62,000 nucleotides of DNA from NCBI GenBank assembly GCA_029204225.1, contig CM055097.1:38061106-38123105 (forward strand). Reading direction: 5' to 3'. The stretch comes from Diphasiastrum complanatum. Lineage: Eukaryota; Streptophyta; Lycopodiopsida; Lycopodiales; Lycopodiaceae. A model generated the notes under the pieces. The model saw only the letters and a program-made list of their open reading frames with translations, did no database searches and was not told the origin of the DNA. A program made the position numbers and the translations under genes. Below, one piece after another: positions 23,311 to 34,571 of the stretch (within the stretch, counting starts at the first letter, position 1; each line of letters opens with the position of its first letter).

Positions 23311-24235
23311 AGTGGGGGTGTTTGCATGTGCTTGCTTGAGTGGGGTTGTTGCAGGACTGTTGGTCAAGCCACGCACAGAGGCTGCGTGCGCCTGTGTGAA
23401 TGCGTGAAAGTGCCTGACTGACTGTCCCAGAAGCAAAACTGTTTCTTTTTTGTTTTCGTTTTTATATTCGCGAAACGATTTTGTCTCTTTGAATTTTCTT
23501 TTGCGCGGAAGCTTCACATGAACCTAGACACACGACTGCACAGCACAGAACACATTCGATTCTAGCAACCAACACAAAACGACGCAAGACAAGGAGATGC
23601 ACACAAATAGAGCAACTGTATTATGAGTTTAATTTTTAGAGCGAGATCGTCAGTGTCTTGCTCATTGGTGGAATGACACTCTACTCTTTCGCTCTGTTCT
23701 GCTCGTTGGCAGACTTTCATGCACAGCTCTTTTGTTTTTAGTGTTTTTCTTTTTTGCTCTACTCGCTATGTCTCTCTCTCTGTCTCTTATAGCTCTTTTG
23801 TCTATTCAGATATATCTTTATGATCCAAAAATGATAGTTTATATCTCCATTGTGTGGAGTTTACAAGATAGCTAAACGTAGAATCACAAGACTAGTTAAC
23901 GCTAATCAACTAATCAGTTACTCTCCGTCATTGCCACTCGTTTCAACTGGGCGTGAAGTCTATGACTCCAAGCCCATTGAGCTGCCAACTGGCAATGCAA
24001 AAGATTCCCTTCGTTTGTTTCATTTTCTTTGTTTGCTTTCATTCTTTTCGTTTCTTTTGTATCTTTTTGTTTTGCGTCCCTTTGCAGTTTGCGGTCCTGG
24101 AGGTATGTTCGTGAATGATTCGTGAATCATTTGTCCTTCGAGTCAAGGCACGTTGACTTTCACAAATTGTTCTCATTTGAGCTTCACTTCGTCTTCATGT
24201 TGTGGCAAAGTTGCAAGAGTTCACCATTTTTTACA
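23311..24235. other. Leader remnant merging into the 3' LTR of copia F
   Basis: The left part is probably leader of the plus-strand remnant. The right part must hold the 3' LTR of F, whose internal edge is at 24235 (minus strand TGTAAAAAATGG, preceded by the purine tract AAGAGGGAG). The outer edge of that LTR cannot be set. Confidence 0.45.
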
Positions 24236-25860
24236 CTCCCTCTTGAACCTTGCAACTTTGCACATTTAATCCAATTGCCTTTCTTTGCTTGGCAAAGAGT
24301 GGCTTGTCGAACGGCTTTGTGAGCAGATCTGCAATCATATCTTCTGATTTTATATACTGGACCTGGAGCTCTCCTTTCGAGATTAAATCTCGAATGTGAT
24401 GGTACTTTAGAGGTATGTGTTTTGTCTTTGAATGAAAGACAGGATCCTAGGACAAATAGATGGCACTCTGAGAGTCCATCATCATTGTGCATGGCCCTTC
24501 TTGTGGTATCTCGATTGCCTCTAGCATCATCTGCAGCCACACTACCTCATTTGCCACCTTTGAAGCTGCAACGTATTGAGCCACCAAGGTTTGCTTTTTG
24601 CATATCCAGCTGATTGCAGCTCTACACACTATGGTATATCCTCCAGTTATGGACTGGCTATCATCTTTGCAACTTCTCCAGCTCGCATCACTATGGCGGT
24701 GTAGCTCGAATCCTTTTTATGTGGTTTTAGCTCTGTAGGTTAATCCCATATTTTGGGTACCCTTCAGATACTGTAGGATTCATTTTGCCATTTGCCAATG
24801 TGCCAGGCTAGGATTGGAAGAGAATTGGCTCAAGGCGTAAACAGAGAAAGCTAGATCGGCTCTGGTACAAATTGTAAGGTACATCAGACTACCGATTAAG
24901 TTTTGGTAAGGTATACCTGCCATCTTCTGTTCTTCCTCTTTCGTTTTTGGGCAATCCTGCTTCGTGAGCTTGGCTCCAACTATCATTGGTGTGGCCTTTT
25001 CTTTGCAGTCCATCATGTGATACTGCTTTAGCACCTTTTTGGCATATTCTGACTGACTCAAGTGCATTTTGCCCTTTGTTCGATCTCATCTAATCTCTAG
25101 CCCAGGACACTTCGTTGCTTCTCCAAAATCTATGATCTTGTAACTTTCAGAAATCTGAGTCTTCATGTCTTTGAACAACATCGAGGAATTTCCTATCATT
25201 AGAGAATCATCCACGAATATAGTCAGTGTCACAAAATCTTTTCCTACTCTTTTAATGTAGACATTGCAGTCTAGTTATGTAGGATTGAAGTCTAGAGACT
25301 TCAGAAGGCCATCGAGCTTCTTGTACCAAGCTCGTGATGCCTATTTTAGACCATAGATGTATCTCTACAACCGACAGGCATATTGTCGATTGTCGAGGTC
25401 TTTAAGACCTTCAGGCTGTTTCATAAAAATTTTCTCCTCTAGATCGTCGTGGAGAAAGGCTATTTTCACGTCAATCTGGTGAATTTCTAGATTGTGTTGT
25501 GTGGCGTATGCAAGGAGTAGTTGTATGCTTGTCATCTTGACCATCGGCGAATATGTGTCGAAATAATCAACACCATATCGTGTAGCCCTTCGTGACAAGC
25601 CTTGCTTTGTAGCGCCCAATGGTGCCATCTAATTTCATCTTTTTCTTGTATACCCACTTGCAGTCGACTATTCTGGCAGTGGCTCTAATGGACATGCCTC
25701 GTTTCGCCTCATCGACTCGATCTCCTCTGACATTGCCTGCTTCTTGATATGTTGTGGGCTCTTCAGTGAAGCTGCAGTACTCGAACTGTAGTATCGGATC
25801 ATGCTGGCTGAACTGGCGAAACAAGCTGCCAAAATTTGCATAATTGGCTGCCCATTACAG
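24231..25860 (-). pseudogene. Copia F pol (RT and RNase H), 5'-truncated
   Basis: Minus strand, reading from 25860 down. The RT N-terminus reads CKWVYKKKMKLDGTIGRYKA, then DTYSPMVKMTSIQLLLAYA and QIDVKIAFLHDDLEEKIFM. The catalytic site is FVDDSLMIGNS near 25210, followed by MDCKEKATPM, IPYQNLIGSLMYLTICTRAD and RNase H (MDSQSAIYLS, SKTKHIPLKYHHIRDLIS). The stop is at 24231-24233, inside the purine tract that precedes the LTR. Several stops and frame changes occur. Integrase, protease and gag are missing at the right. The family is different from B, C and D. Confidence 0.85.
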
Positions 25861-26154
25861 GAGTTCTCAAACTTAGAAGGGCCGTTTGTTACAAGTTTTT
25901 TTTTTCCTCGCTTTTTATGTCCATGTGGCCCAATCAGTTCTTGACATAGTGGCTTCTATGTAACATAACTCGCTTGACCCGAAAAACATAATTTATGTTT
26001 GGGCAAATTTGAATTTCCAGTCCAGTAGATTGGAAGTATACTATTGGCTAGCATACACGGGTACTGGTTGACTAAACTACTCACAAATAGGTTTGGCGCC
26101 TATTATGCTCTGGACTCTCATATTGACAAGTTCAAACGTGACACTCTTCAAGCT

Positions 26155-27480
26155 ATGGCGATGAGAAGGAGACCGGGATCCTTGATATGCTCTACAATTT
26201 TTTATAATGAGAGGGAAGATGATGGCACATGGATTGCCCGTGAATATCATAAGGCTTCTTGGGTACTGATGCATCCATCGGCGAGAGGCCTTTTGCCAAA
26301 AGAAAAAGGCCAAATATACATATAGATCTTATTGGAAAGGGTGGATTATTGATTTCAAAGTTTCTTTAGGAGGACGAACCATTTCAGAGGTGCTTATTCA
26401 ACATGTTTATATGCATTCAGAACTTAATGTGGAGGCTGTAAACCCACATGATTTTAAAAAATGTAATTGTAAGTATCTTAATTTTTTGGGTTGCTTGTCA
26501 TTTTTGAAACGTAATCGTATTTATGAATGGGAGCTTATTATGATTTTGTATTGCAGATCTATATCCTTCAAATATACATGAATGAGAAGTTGTGACGTCT
26601 CTTTCAGGTATTACAGATGTCATCCATTCAGATATTGGCAAATTACAATACAGAGGACGACCAACAAAAGAACTTGCAAATTCTGGAATATTTTTTTATG
26701 ATGCTATGTATATTCCAGACACAAATGGAAGAATGAGAAAACTAGAGTGTATACCTCTACCTAATTTTCAAGATAACGTGTGGTGGATTGCAGTCAACGA
26801 CAATATAATAAAATGTTTTCATTCCAAGCTATATAATGATGTACAAAAGTCACTTAAAATTAGTACTAGATCAAGAAATGTGCACTCAAGCTGGTTTGTT
26901 CCAATGTCAATGTTTGTCAGCTCTTTTTCAAACACGGAGGTGCATCGAACCCCCAGATGATTTTTTATTCAAATTCATGGACAAAGGTTGGGATATAAAA
27001 TCCATTACAGATATAGAATGTAGAATCAAACATTCATCCATATCATTTAGATATAGTATAGAAAAACAAATGCTTAGTATGGTGTTTCATTATCAGAAAT
27101 GGAAAAAACACAATGGTACTTGGGCCCCATTAGATCAAGATCTAGATAGCATTGGACACATTGATCGTATATGCATTGATATCATGGCAAATGGGGATTT
27201 ACTTACTACTATTGAGGTTGAGCACCTTATTCTAGATTAGAACGGAATTGACACTTTTACAACAAGATATCCTCGAATATTTCAGCTTTATATTGGATGG
27301 AAAATTGGCATGTGAGATCTATGAATTTGTATATTAATTTGTATTCATTATCCTTTTTGTCAATATTCGGATCACTAACTGTAATTTGGTTAATGTATGT
27401 TTGTGTAGATACGTAAAAGACATGAAGAGTGTTAAAAATTCACAATTCGAGGAGGAGACTCTAGAGAGCTCAAACATCCT
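26155..27480 (+). pseudogene. X left gene, copy 1, unknown function
   Basis: Exon 1 starts at ATG 26155 (MAMRRRPGSLICS) and holds SWVLMHPSARG; near its end is IQHVYMHSELNV. A GT-AG intron (GTAAGT at 26469, ...TTGCAG ending 26556) follows. Exon 2 (26557-27311) encodes ITDVIHSDIGKLQYRGRPTK, SGIFFYDAMYIPDTNG, FRYSIEKQMLSMVF and GTWAPLDQDLDS. A second intron (27312-27408) leads to exon 3, beginning as RKRHE. Copy 2 has the same exons and intron positions. Frameshifts near 26325 and 26950 and a TAG at 27238 break it. I recognise no catalytic motif. Conservation of protein and introns in two copies argues that it was a real gene. Confidence 0.6.
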
Positions 27481-29149
27481 CATTTCTAGTCACTCTTGCT
27501 TATGCTCTTGTTGTGTTTTGCTTGTTCTTTCTAGTTTCCATGCTTTTTGCTTTGTGCTAGTTAAGATTTTTTCCATAAGCAATGACATTGAGCATTTGAA
27601 CTAACCTCCATCTCACCTCTTTCTCTTTTTCCCTCTCTCTTCTCTTCTTCACTTCCTCTTTTCACCCTCAATCATATTGAATGCTTGTGTTTAGAGTTAG
27701 TTGAACTAGAGTTAGTGGGAGTCATGTTAAAAGTGGAGTAGAGTTAAAGGAAAGAGTAAATAACACCTAAATCTGGAAACTTGATATAGTTAGGCACCTA
27801 TCTAGTGTTTTAACCCTCTTTGACAGGCGGAAGGACGGAAGGGCTGCTCATCGACGAGACGATTCAAATGGGCAGAATGTGACACTCCCTTGGACCAGAT
27901 CACGCTCCATAACTGCAATTGGCCAAGAATTCCTTCATAGCATGGATGGAACACGGATGTAGATGCCAAAAGGGCTCTAATCCAGTTTTTCAAAAATTAT
28001 ATCAATTGTCCTGGTCCAATAGTCCGCGCCTTAATGCAAGTCACGGGAGAGCTACTTAGAAGGACACAATTAGAAGAATCAGCACAGCCATCAGGCTCGC
28101 CCATTGTCAAATACGCCACACAACTAGAGCAGCTACTTATGAAATGTTAAAAAATCACAATTCTAGCTTGACTAGTTTTGGTCATATGACTTGTAAATAG
28201 TGAGATGGTCATGATGTGGCTTGTCACACGTGCCAAATAGCATAGGATTCCATTCATAAGGATGTTCTCAAGTAGACCTAAGTGTTAGAACCTTTGGAAT
28301 GAGTCCAAATTATGCTTAGATACAAGAGAGAAAAAATCAGAGCTATTTTTGGTAATTTTTGCATTGTTGAGGGATCTCCAAGATTCCAACCCTAACTTGG
28401 TAGGGATGAAAGATCCACCAAAATTAGCATTAGGGATAGGTTTAGGGCTACTCATACCTGCCCAAAACCGTGATGGATCATGTATATATAGGTGATGATA
28501 TCTCACCAAAATCAATCAAGCAATTTCATGTTTTTTCTCTCATAATGGTGCAATTACTCTCTATGTTCATAATTGTTTGAGTACTTGTGATTACGAATGA
28601 TTATAGGATTGAATGTAGGTCTGGTGTACAGTACTCAGACTGTGGGAGGCCGTACTTTCACACGTGTGAAGCCTTCTTCAAGGATTTGGGCCATTTAGTG
28701 AGGTTAAAGCATAGATTTTTGATGGATTTTGATGGTTCAACTTGTGCTAATTATATGAAATCATAATCTATTGTTTCCCTCATCATTTCAAGTGTTTTAG
28801 GATCCTTATTTGCTATAATTTCTACAAAGAAAAAATCAAATACAAATATTTGGGAGGAATTGTTCAGATAATAGAGCAATCATAATACAATATTTGTAAA
28901 AACTCTCATAAATATCAATATATTTTTCATTTTTTGATAATGTACATGTGCGTCTTGTATTTTACAATGGATGCTTTTACCCCATTGTCTCTATCTTTCT
29001 ATATGCCCATAATTATTCATAGGGCATTACATCAAAAATATGTATCGTTATTTAATCTATTATTTACAGCTCAAAGTAATATGCATTATCTCCACCTTGC
29101 ACTAGTGTCAGTTATGGACTTGATTGCCCTCTCGTTTCCGTAGCTGGAC
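27481..29149. other. Interior of X copy 1, mixed non-coding
   Basis: Holds a pyrimidine-rich tract at about 27606-27668. A copia-leader-like patch lies at about 28280-28700, with TTTCACACGTGTGAA near 28650 and a GTACAGTACTCAGACTG phrase; this suggests a small inserted fragment. Copy 2 has only about 200 bp between its two genes, so the extra length here is probably later insertion. No gene is supported. Confidence 0.4.
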
Positions 29150-30884
29150 TAGGTGTTGCATGAGATAATAAGTTCACCAACAGTTGTTGACAAAACTCAT
29201 ATATCTCATTCACTGTAAATGCTCGCCATTTATATTGCAAATCCAAAATAACCGTGTCAATTGAATCGAAAATAATCGAAAATAACTTAGTTTGTCATTA
29301 ACTAGTCTATTTACCTCTCGTATATATGGAGCCTTGGATTGCATGATGTACCACTCTAAGAAGTATATTGCAGATGGAAAACCATCCACAGCTGTGTCCA
29401 TCATCTTGCTCAGCTGACTTCAATCACAAAACGTATGATAGGTTAGTTGTGCACTCTGAAAAAAACAAATCAAATTACCTATCAGATACTTGATGAGAAA
29501 TACTTACTTCTACATCAACAATCTCCAGGTGGCTATTTACAGTGGCCCTATCCGGCCTTGGCAAAATGGCAACATTTTGTTGTACATCATGTCCATTTCG
29601 GCATGGGTAGAGCTCAAGAAATTCATCTTTAAACAGATGGGATTAATGATTCCATCTGAATCTTCTCTAAGGGAGATTATATGCATACTCCAATGCTTAC
29701 TGCAAACAAAAGATAATTAGCTAAACTGAAGGAATACAATACCGATAAAAAATGTTACTTGAATATATTCTATGTAATCACTTACTTTTGGCAGTATGGA
29801 ATAATGAAGACTTTGGTCTCCGAAGATGTATGGAGAAGATACTTTGTTGCCTGAGTTGGACTATGAAGGCTGTGTGCAAAAAAGGACAGCATAACCCCAA
29901 TGTCCTTACTATCATCGCATTTATATCTATTTACAAAATACATCAAACCAGCCTCCACAACTGGATCTGATATATATGTTGTCTTCTCTTTTAAGGCATC
30001 ACAAAAGTCTTTATCTATGTGATTTACATAATTAATTGAACTTAGACAAAAGGAAAATTGACCTCCTAACTTATCTATCTCTTTGACAACATACTCATCA
30101 AAAACTATATACCTCTCAGAATCCAAATGAATCTTTCGGATCAACGGGAAATCTTACACAAAGATCTTTATAAAATCACCTATTAAGCTGTTATCTAGAT
30201 CCGATATTATTTTATCTACAATAGAGATCATATCCTCGTCCTTGTGAGATGGAATGGAAGGAATGGAGGAAGAACTACTTGAATAGTTAGGGGTGGTGGG
30301 AGGAGAAGAACACTGGGCAGACTGGAGTGATGGTCCAACCAAAGGACGAGAGATATGAGGGGGGAATGGTGACTCGATGGGACTGAGTACTACCCTTTGC
30401 CTGGCAGGCCTGGTGGGCTTGGTCTACTTTCTCCTTCTTCGTTGAGGAACAGGCCCTCTCTCTGTAGGTGTGGTGGCCTAGAGGTGAAGCCACTCTTAAA
30501 AACCTGATCATATGTACTTCTTAGCCTCATGACAAGATGCATGTCTTGAGGCATGAGGGTAACTCTCTTGGCATACACAATGCAAAGAGTAGAGTCCTCA
30601 TAGAATTTAACCTGAAAGTCCTCATAGACAGTATGGAGGGCTTCCATGGCTGTTATGTTCTAGTGAACATCATGTGAGAGTGACCTTGTCACTAATCTCA
30701 CAGATCTGTAGAAAGGAGCATGGGGAATCAGGAGATTAGTTGTCCTCTGTAGTCCCCTGATATCCCTTAGCCATGGTCTTCTCTGTCGACCTACTCTCCA
30801 ACCAGTGCTCACTGCCCTTGCTACAAAAGGACGAGGAGGTGGGACAAATGTAGAAAGACGTGTTGTCTGCTTGGTATGGGCCAT
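29150..30884 (-). pseudogene. X right gene: histone H3-like domain plus Ulp1/C48-like segment
   Basis: Minus strand, three or more exons. Exon 1 (30884-29786) starts with the H3-like domain (its own entry below). A Ser/Pro-rich linker follows (CSSPPTTPNYSSSSSSIPSI), then DEDMISIVDKIISDLD and a protease-like region (ISDPVVEAGLMYF, FFAHSLHSPTQA, KVFIIPYCQ). A clean intron (29785-29700, GTAAGT...TTTGCAG) joins this to NKHWSMHIISLRED in exon 2, and a second intron (29507-29456) leads to exon 3 (FPSAIYFLEWYIMQSK). The HW motif after a IIP-C phrase is where Ulp1/SENP (C48) cysteine proteases keep their catalytic His. The downstream Asp and Cys are not clear. Stops at 30660, near 30156 and in exon 2, plus one frame change, make this copy inactive. 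Confidence 0.55.
30390..30884 (-). pseudogene. Histone H3-like domain, 5' end of X right gene
   Basis: A 165-codon frame with one TAG at codon 75. Residues 1-12, MAHTKQTTRLST, follow the H3 tail (Lys at H3 position 4 kept, position 9 is Leu). Residues 38-75 (WLRDIRGLQRTTNLLIP, PFYRSVR) match the alpha-N and alpha-1 region. Residues 76-121 (ITAMEALHTVYEDFQVKFYE, then DSTLCIVYAKRVTLMPQDM) match alpha-2, loop 2 and alpha-3. TNLLIP and an amber stop where TGG would give Trp before alpha-2 recall CENH3, but loop 1 has canonical H3 length. About 44 codons of extension follow. H3 normally forms the nucleosome core with H4. There is no intron in this part. Confidence 0.75.
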
Positions 30885-31194
30885 TTCAAGCTACGGTGTC
30901 ACTATGATGCACCCAACGGAAAGAACAATAGATATCGGAGACAGGAGATGCGTGATGGCGATATAGGAGATGGCGTATCGCTACGATGCGAGGAGAGGGA
31001 CGTTGTATGGGTATCTGAGTGAATGGGCGCGTGGTAGCGATATGCAGATAGTGATAGCAAAAAAAATAGACGAGGAGAGCTAGGGAACCAAGAAATCCGA
31101 AACCAAAAAATGAGCTGAAAATGTTCTTTTATATCTGATGCATCGTAATTGTCACATGTGTGATGTGACACTTCTTTTTCCCGCACGTGTGGTG
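30885..31194 (-). promoter_or_regulatory. 5' region of the H3-like gene
   Basis: Non-coding on the minus strand upstream of the ATG at 30884. The pyrimidine-rich stretch near 31040-31080 could be 5' untranslated sequence. Several CACATGTG and CACGTGTG palindromes lie near 31155-31200. No TATA box stands out. Confidence 0.35.
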
Positions 31195-31415
31195 ACACAT
31201 GTCATCATATGGACTACTCACGTGTCAAGACATCACTGGGCCGTACAATCATACGGCTGGCTTGCAAGGACACGTGTCATGATCTAGACTACACATGCAT
31301 CACAGGATAACTGGTCTGTACAATCGTATAGTTGGCTTGCACGTGCGAGAAAATGTGTCATGATCTAGAATATACACGTGTCATGCAATGATTTGGTACA
31401 CGTGTGGCAATTTTG
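31195..31415. repeat. Tandem repeat, about 80-bp unit, 2 to 3 copies
   Basis: Paired phrases recur at the same spacing: GTACAATCATACGGCTGGCTT and GTACAATCGTATAGTTGGCTT, and twice GTGTCATGATCTAGA. Each unit holds CACGTGTC or a close variant. Position at the outer end of X copy 1, just before the truncated gypsy element E, would suit subterminal repeats of a DNA transposon (inference). Confidence 0.65.
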
Positions 31416-31419
31416 ACTT

Positions 31420-31867
31420 GGAGCTATTTTGATGCAGGATGGACATTTTGTGGTTTATAAAAGCAAAAAACTCAATCCTGTTCAGTCTAGGTATTGTACC
31501 TATGAGAAGGAATTTTTTTCAATTGTTCATTCCTTGAAAATTTGCCGACATTATTTGTATGGAGCCAGATTTAAAATTTTGACGGATCATCAAACTCTTT
31601 AATATTTCTGTGATGCTACAAATTTAAAGGGAGGCAAGCTAGATGGGCTGAGCTGATGCAAATCTTTGACTTTTCTATACGTTATTGTAAAGAAAGTCAA
31701 AATACTCTAACGAACGCTTTGAGTCGGTTACCGGTTATTAATTAGTTGTGCTTTACTGTTATAGAACCGGGGTTGTTTCAGTCTCTTCAAGGACTATATG
31801 AGTCCGATCCCTTTTTTGGAAAGTATTGGCAACAAGTACCTTCGGGGGTTGATTCAAGTTTGCAAGA
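31420..31867 (+). pseudogene. Gypsy E RT-end/RNase H fragment
   Basis: Reads GAILMQDGHFVVY, then YEKEFFSIVHSLKICRHYLY, FKILTDHQTL and SRLPV, the conserved end of gypsy RT and its RNase H (substrate: the RNA of the RNA-DNA hybrid). Stops after DHQTL and after VIN, plus a short frame slip near 31620, show decay. It continues past the D insertion into the integrase part at 43188. Confidence 0.85.
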
Positions 31868-32661
31868 TGATAAAATTTCCAGAATTCACACGTGTGGGGA
31901 ATGTCCACAAGAGTGACTGATCTTAATTAAGCTTTGTGATTGGCACTATAACCTGATTCTAGATTGATTAACAAAATCTAGTTCAGAAAAAATGGCTAAT
32001 CCACAATCTAGCATGCTAATCAACATAATATAATAGCAATGATCAAAGAATGAAAAAATACAAGATTTCAATGTATGAGCATAAGCCTCAACACGAGTTA
32101 GAGAGAGAGAGAGCTAGAGAGATAACAAGCAATATTTGTTTAGATCCAAAATGACATGAGATAGCTACAAAACTTTGGTTCTTCATCATTGATTGTGTGG
32201 AAAGCTACACATATTTATGGAGATTGAGGTAGCTCGAGGTAGAACCATATCTATCCATTCCAAAATGACATCTAAAGTGACATCTATAGTCTATGTGACA
32301 TTTGTGACTTGTCATGCATGGAATTCTACCAACGTTTTACAAGTGTACTAGTTCCAACTAGAAATGTCCAAATCATCATGCACGTGTCCATTAAACTTTG
32401 TGCATGCCTTGCATGTCACTATGGATCACTTACAATTAATGCATGTGAGTTGCCACGAGTTTCTACAAGCATAATCATGCTAATTCTATGTCTACAAACT
32501 ATATGCAAGTTGCATTTATCAAACTAGATAATACATAACCATGTAGCTCGAGTTCTATGTAGGCCAAACTTGGCATTTTGCATTAATGAGCTACATACTT
32601 GCATGGTACAACATTTGTAGCAAGCCAAGAAATCAATATGGATTGCTTTTCAATTTTAACA
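31868..32661 (-). repeat. 3' LTR of copia D
   Basis: From TGATAAAATTTCC to CAATTTTAACA, 794 bp, nearly identical to 42398-43187. The adjoining CTCCTCCTAAAAATGATC is the polypurine tract read on the opposite strand. CACACGTGTG lies 13 bp inside the outer end. Confidence 0.92.
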
Positions 32662-33075
32662 CTCCTCCTAAAAATGATCTATATTGATTTGAACATGGAT
32701 CTTGGTATAACTCCAAGGTTGGCTTTATGCTTGTTGAAGGAACTTTTGCACAATGGTTTGGTGAGCATATCCGCAATGCAAGGTGATGTGTCGATGTGCT
32801 CCAATTTGATTTCACCTCCAATGAGCTTCTCTCTCATGAAGTGATGTGCAACTTCGATATGTTTGCTCCTTGCATGGAATATTGGGTTGTTGGCAAGGGC
32901 TTGAGCTGAAATGTTGTCACACATGATCATAGGTATATTTTCTTCCATAATTATCTTTAGCTCCGCTAGTAACCTCTTGATCCAAAGCACTTCCTTTGTT
33001 GTTGTAGTGAGCGCCTTGTACTCAGCTTCACATGATGAGAGTAATATAGTATCTTGCTTTTTCTAAAGCCAAGAT
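32662..33075 (-). pseudogene. Copia D RNase H end
   Basis: Continues RT/RNase H from the far side of C: SWL-stop-KKQDTILLSS, then CEAEYKALTTTTKEVLWIKR and SKHIEVAHHFMREKLIGG, ending ISRSMFKSI before the polypurine tract. Joining 39312 onward to 33075 restores the expected GGNLISWL phrase, which confirms that C inserted here. Confidence 0.88.
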
Positions 33076-33814
33076 TGTGAAGAATTGAAAAAGATTATCT
33101 ATGTTAGATATAGGGGTGGTCTTATGTTTTTTACATCAAGCATCTAGGTGTAGGATGTTGATAGAAATAAATTTGGCATAGATGGCAAATTATGCATTTC
33201 CACTTGTAATGCCACTATTGAGCCAAAATAGAGTAAGAGGCTAAATACGTGCCAATTAGAGTGTAGACAAGTGTAAAGCTTTTGTTTGATGAATTCCAAG
33301 AGGTCCAATAGGATTTAGAGGTGGAACCTTGTGAGGTCCAATAGGAAATTGAGGTGTGCATGAATATAGTCCAATAGAATTAAGAGGTGCATGGATCAAT
33401 GATCCAATAGGATCAAGAAGTGACAAAATATGGTCCAATCATAGTAAGCATAGTGGTAGCTCGTGGACCTACTAGTATCATTGTACTCCTCATTTTGAAT
33501 CTAATTGATTTGGTGATTTCATGGATTTTGTGAGTTATTGGATTTCTAGCTTTCTCTCTCTACCCGAGAGCTCATGATGCATTTTCTCTCTCTACCCAAG
33601 GAGAGCATCTTGTTTTTACTTAGATTATTTTTTGAATACTTCCCACACGTGTGAGTGAGAGTTGGAAGTGATTGAATGCATGTAGTAGTGTGTTTTTGCC
33701 ATAGGATCTAAGATTGATCTTGAATCTCAATCTAGTCTTGATCTTGGTGCATCTACACACCTTAGTAGATCACAAGTACATGTAGTGGACAGTCCACACA
33801 TGTGAAATTCATCA
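33076..33814 (+). repeat. 5' LTR of copia C
   Basis: 739 bp, TGTGAAGAATTG to GAAATTCATCA, ending at the PBS. It differs from the 3' LTR at about 20 places by eye. It contains CACACGTGTG and CACACATGTG near its right end. Confidence 0.93.
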
Positions 33815-33827
33815 TGGTATCAGATCC
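33815..33827 (+). promoter_or_regulatory. Primer-binding site of copia C
   Basis: TGGTATCAGATCC directly after the 5' LTR. One base differs from the TGGTATCAGAGCC seen elsewhere in this window. Confidence 0.88.
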
Positions 33828-34571
33828 TACCTAAGGTTACCATGCATTTTGATCCATCTAAGTGAAAAAAATTTCATCAATCTTGAGCTAGAAGTTGTCC
33901 AGGCCCATTTTCCTAGCTATCTTGTTCAATCTTGGATCAAAAGAGATCAAAAGGACATTGATTGGGTCTGACCTGGTACTGTACGGAATCAGGTGCTCAG
34001 ACACGTGTGAGGAACATCCAATTTCAGTTTGGAAGTTCTCTCTCATGTTTGATCCATATATCTTGCTTGATAGCTTGTTTTGAAGCTATTTTTGTCTAGT
34101 TTCTGTTGCAATCAGTTTCATTCCATTTGGTTGAGCCAATCAAAAGTTATAAGCTATTGAAAAGGGTTAGGTAGGGCACCTAGACCTGGGTGGACACATT
34201 TGGTTTGGTCAAGATATTGCTTGGTTGATCCAAAATCACAGTTGTATGCTTGCCAATCTCATCTATATGTGATCTAGGCACTATTTTGAGATCTTAGCCA
34301 TTTTGTTGCATGCAATATCATTTTATTTGAGTCAAATTTGGTTTCTTAGTGTATTTCACACGTTCTAAGAGTGTTAGATCCTAACTTTGCCCATACTCCA
34401 TCATTTGATGTGAAATAGATCTTGTTTTAGAGAGATTTGAGTAGCTAGTGAAAATCAATTCACAAATAGTTGCAGGATTTTTCATAGGAGGAGATTGCAC
34501 TCAATTATTGGATCCTATTGAGAGTGTGTAGCAACATTTATTGTTCATCATTTGAGTTTTCTTCACTTCAA
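33828..34571 (+). other. Leader of copia C
   Basis: Untranslated leader between PBS and gag start, about 745 bp, similar in length to that of D. No other feature. Confidence 0.7.

Larger units (their letters stand above)
25861..31415. mobile_element. Candidate two-gene repeat X, copy 1
   Basis: A left gene on the plus strand (26155-27480) and a right gene on the minus strand (30884 down to about 29150) point towards each other. The same arrangement, with matching exons and introns, recurs at 49870-52715. Shared sequence also precedes the left gene: both copies have a GGGCC..TTTG phrase followed by a CCATGTGG phrase (about 25880-25930 and 49880-49960). At the right end are 2 to 3 copies of an approximately 80-bp repeat (31195-31415). 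Intron-bearing genes and dispersed copies suggest a DNA transposon or virus-derived element. No terminal inverted repeat pair or target duplication was found, so borders are approximate. Confidence 0.5.

Noticed and set aside
25880-25900. GGGCCGTTTG at the left of X as a PIF/Harbinger or hAT terminal inverted repeat
   Set aside because: No matching inverted copy was found at the right end of X copy 1; kept only as a shared phrase between the two copies.
30390-30884. Calling the H3-like domain a host CENH3 gene
   Set aside because: It has a stop codon, a canonical-length loop 1, a C-terminal extension not found in CENH3, and lies in a repeated unit. Only some residues are CENH3-like.
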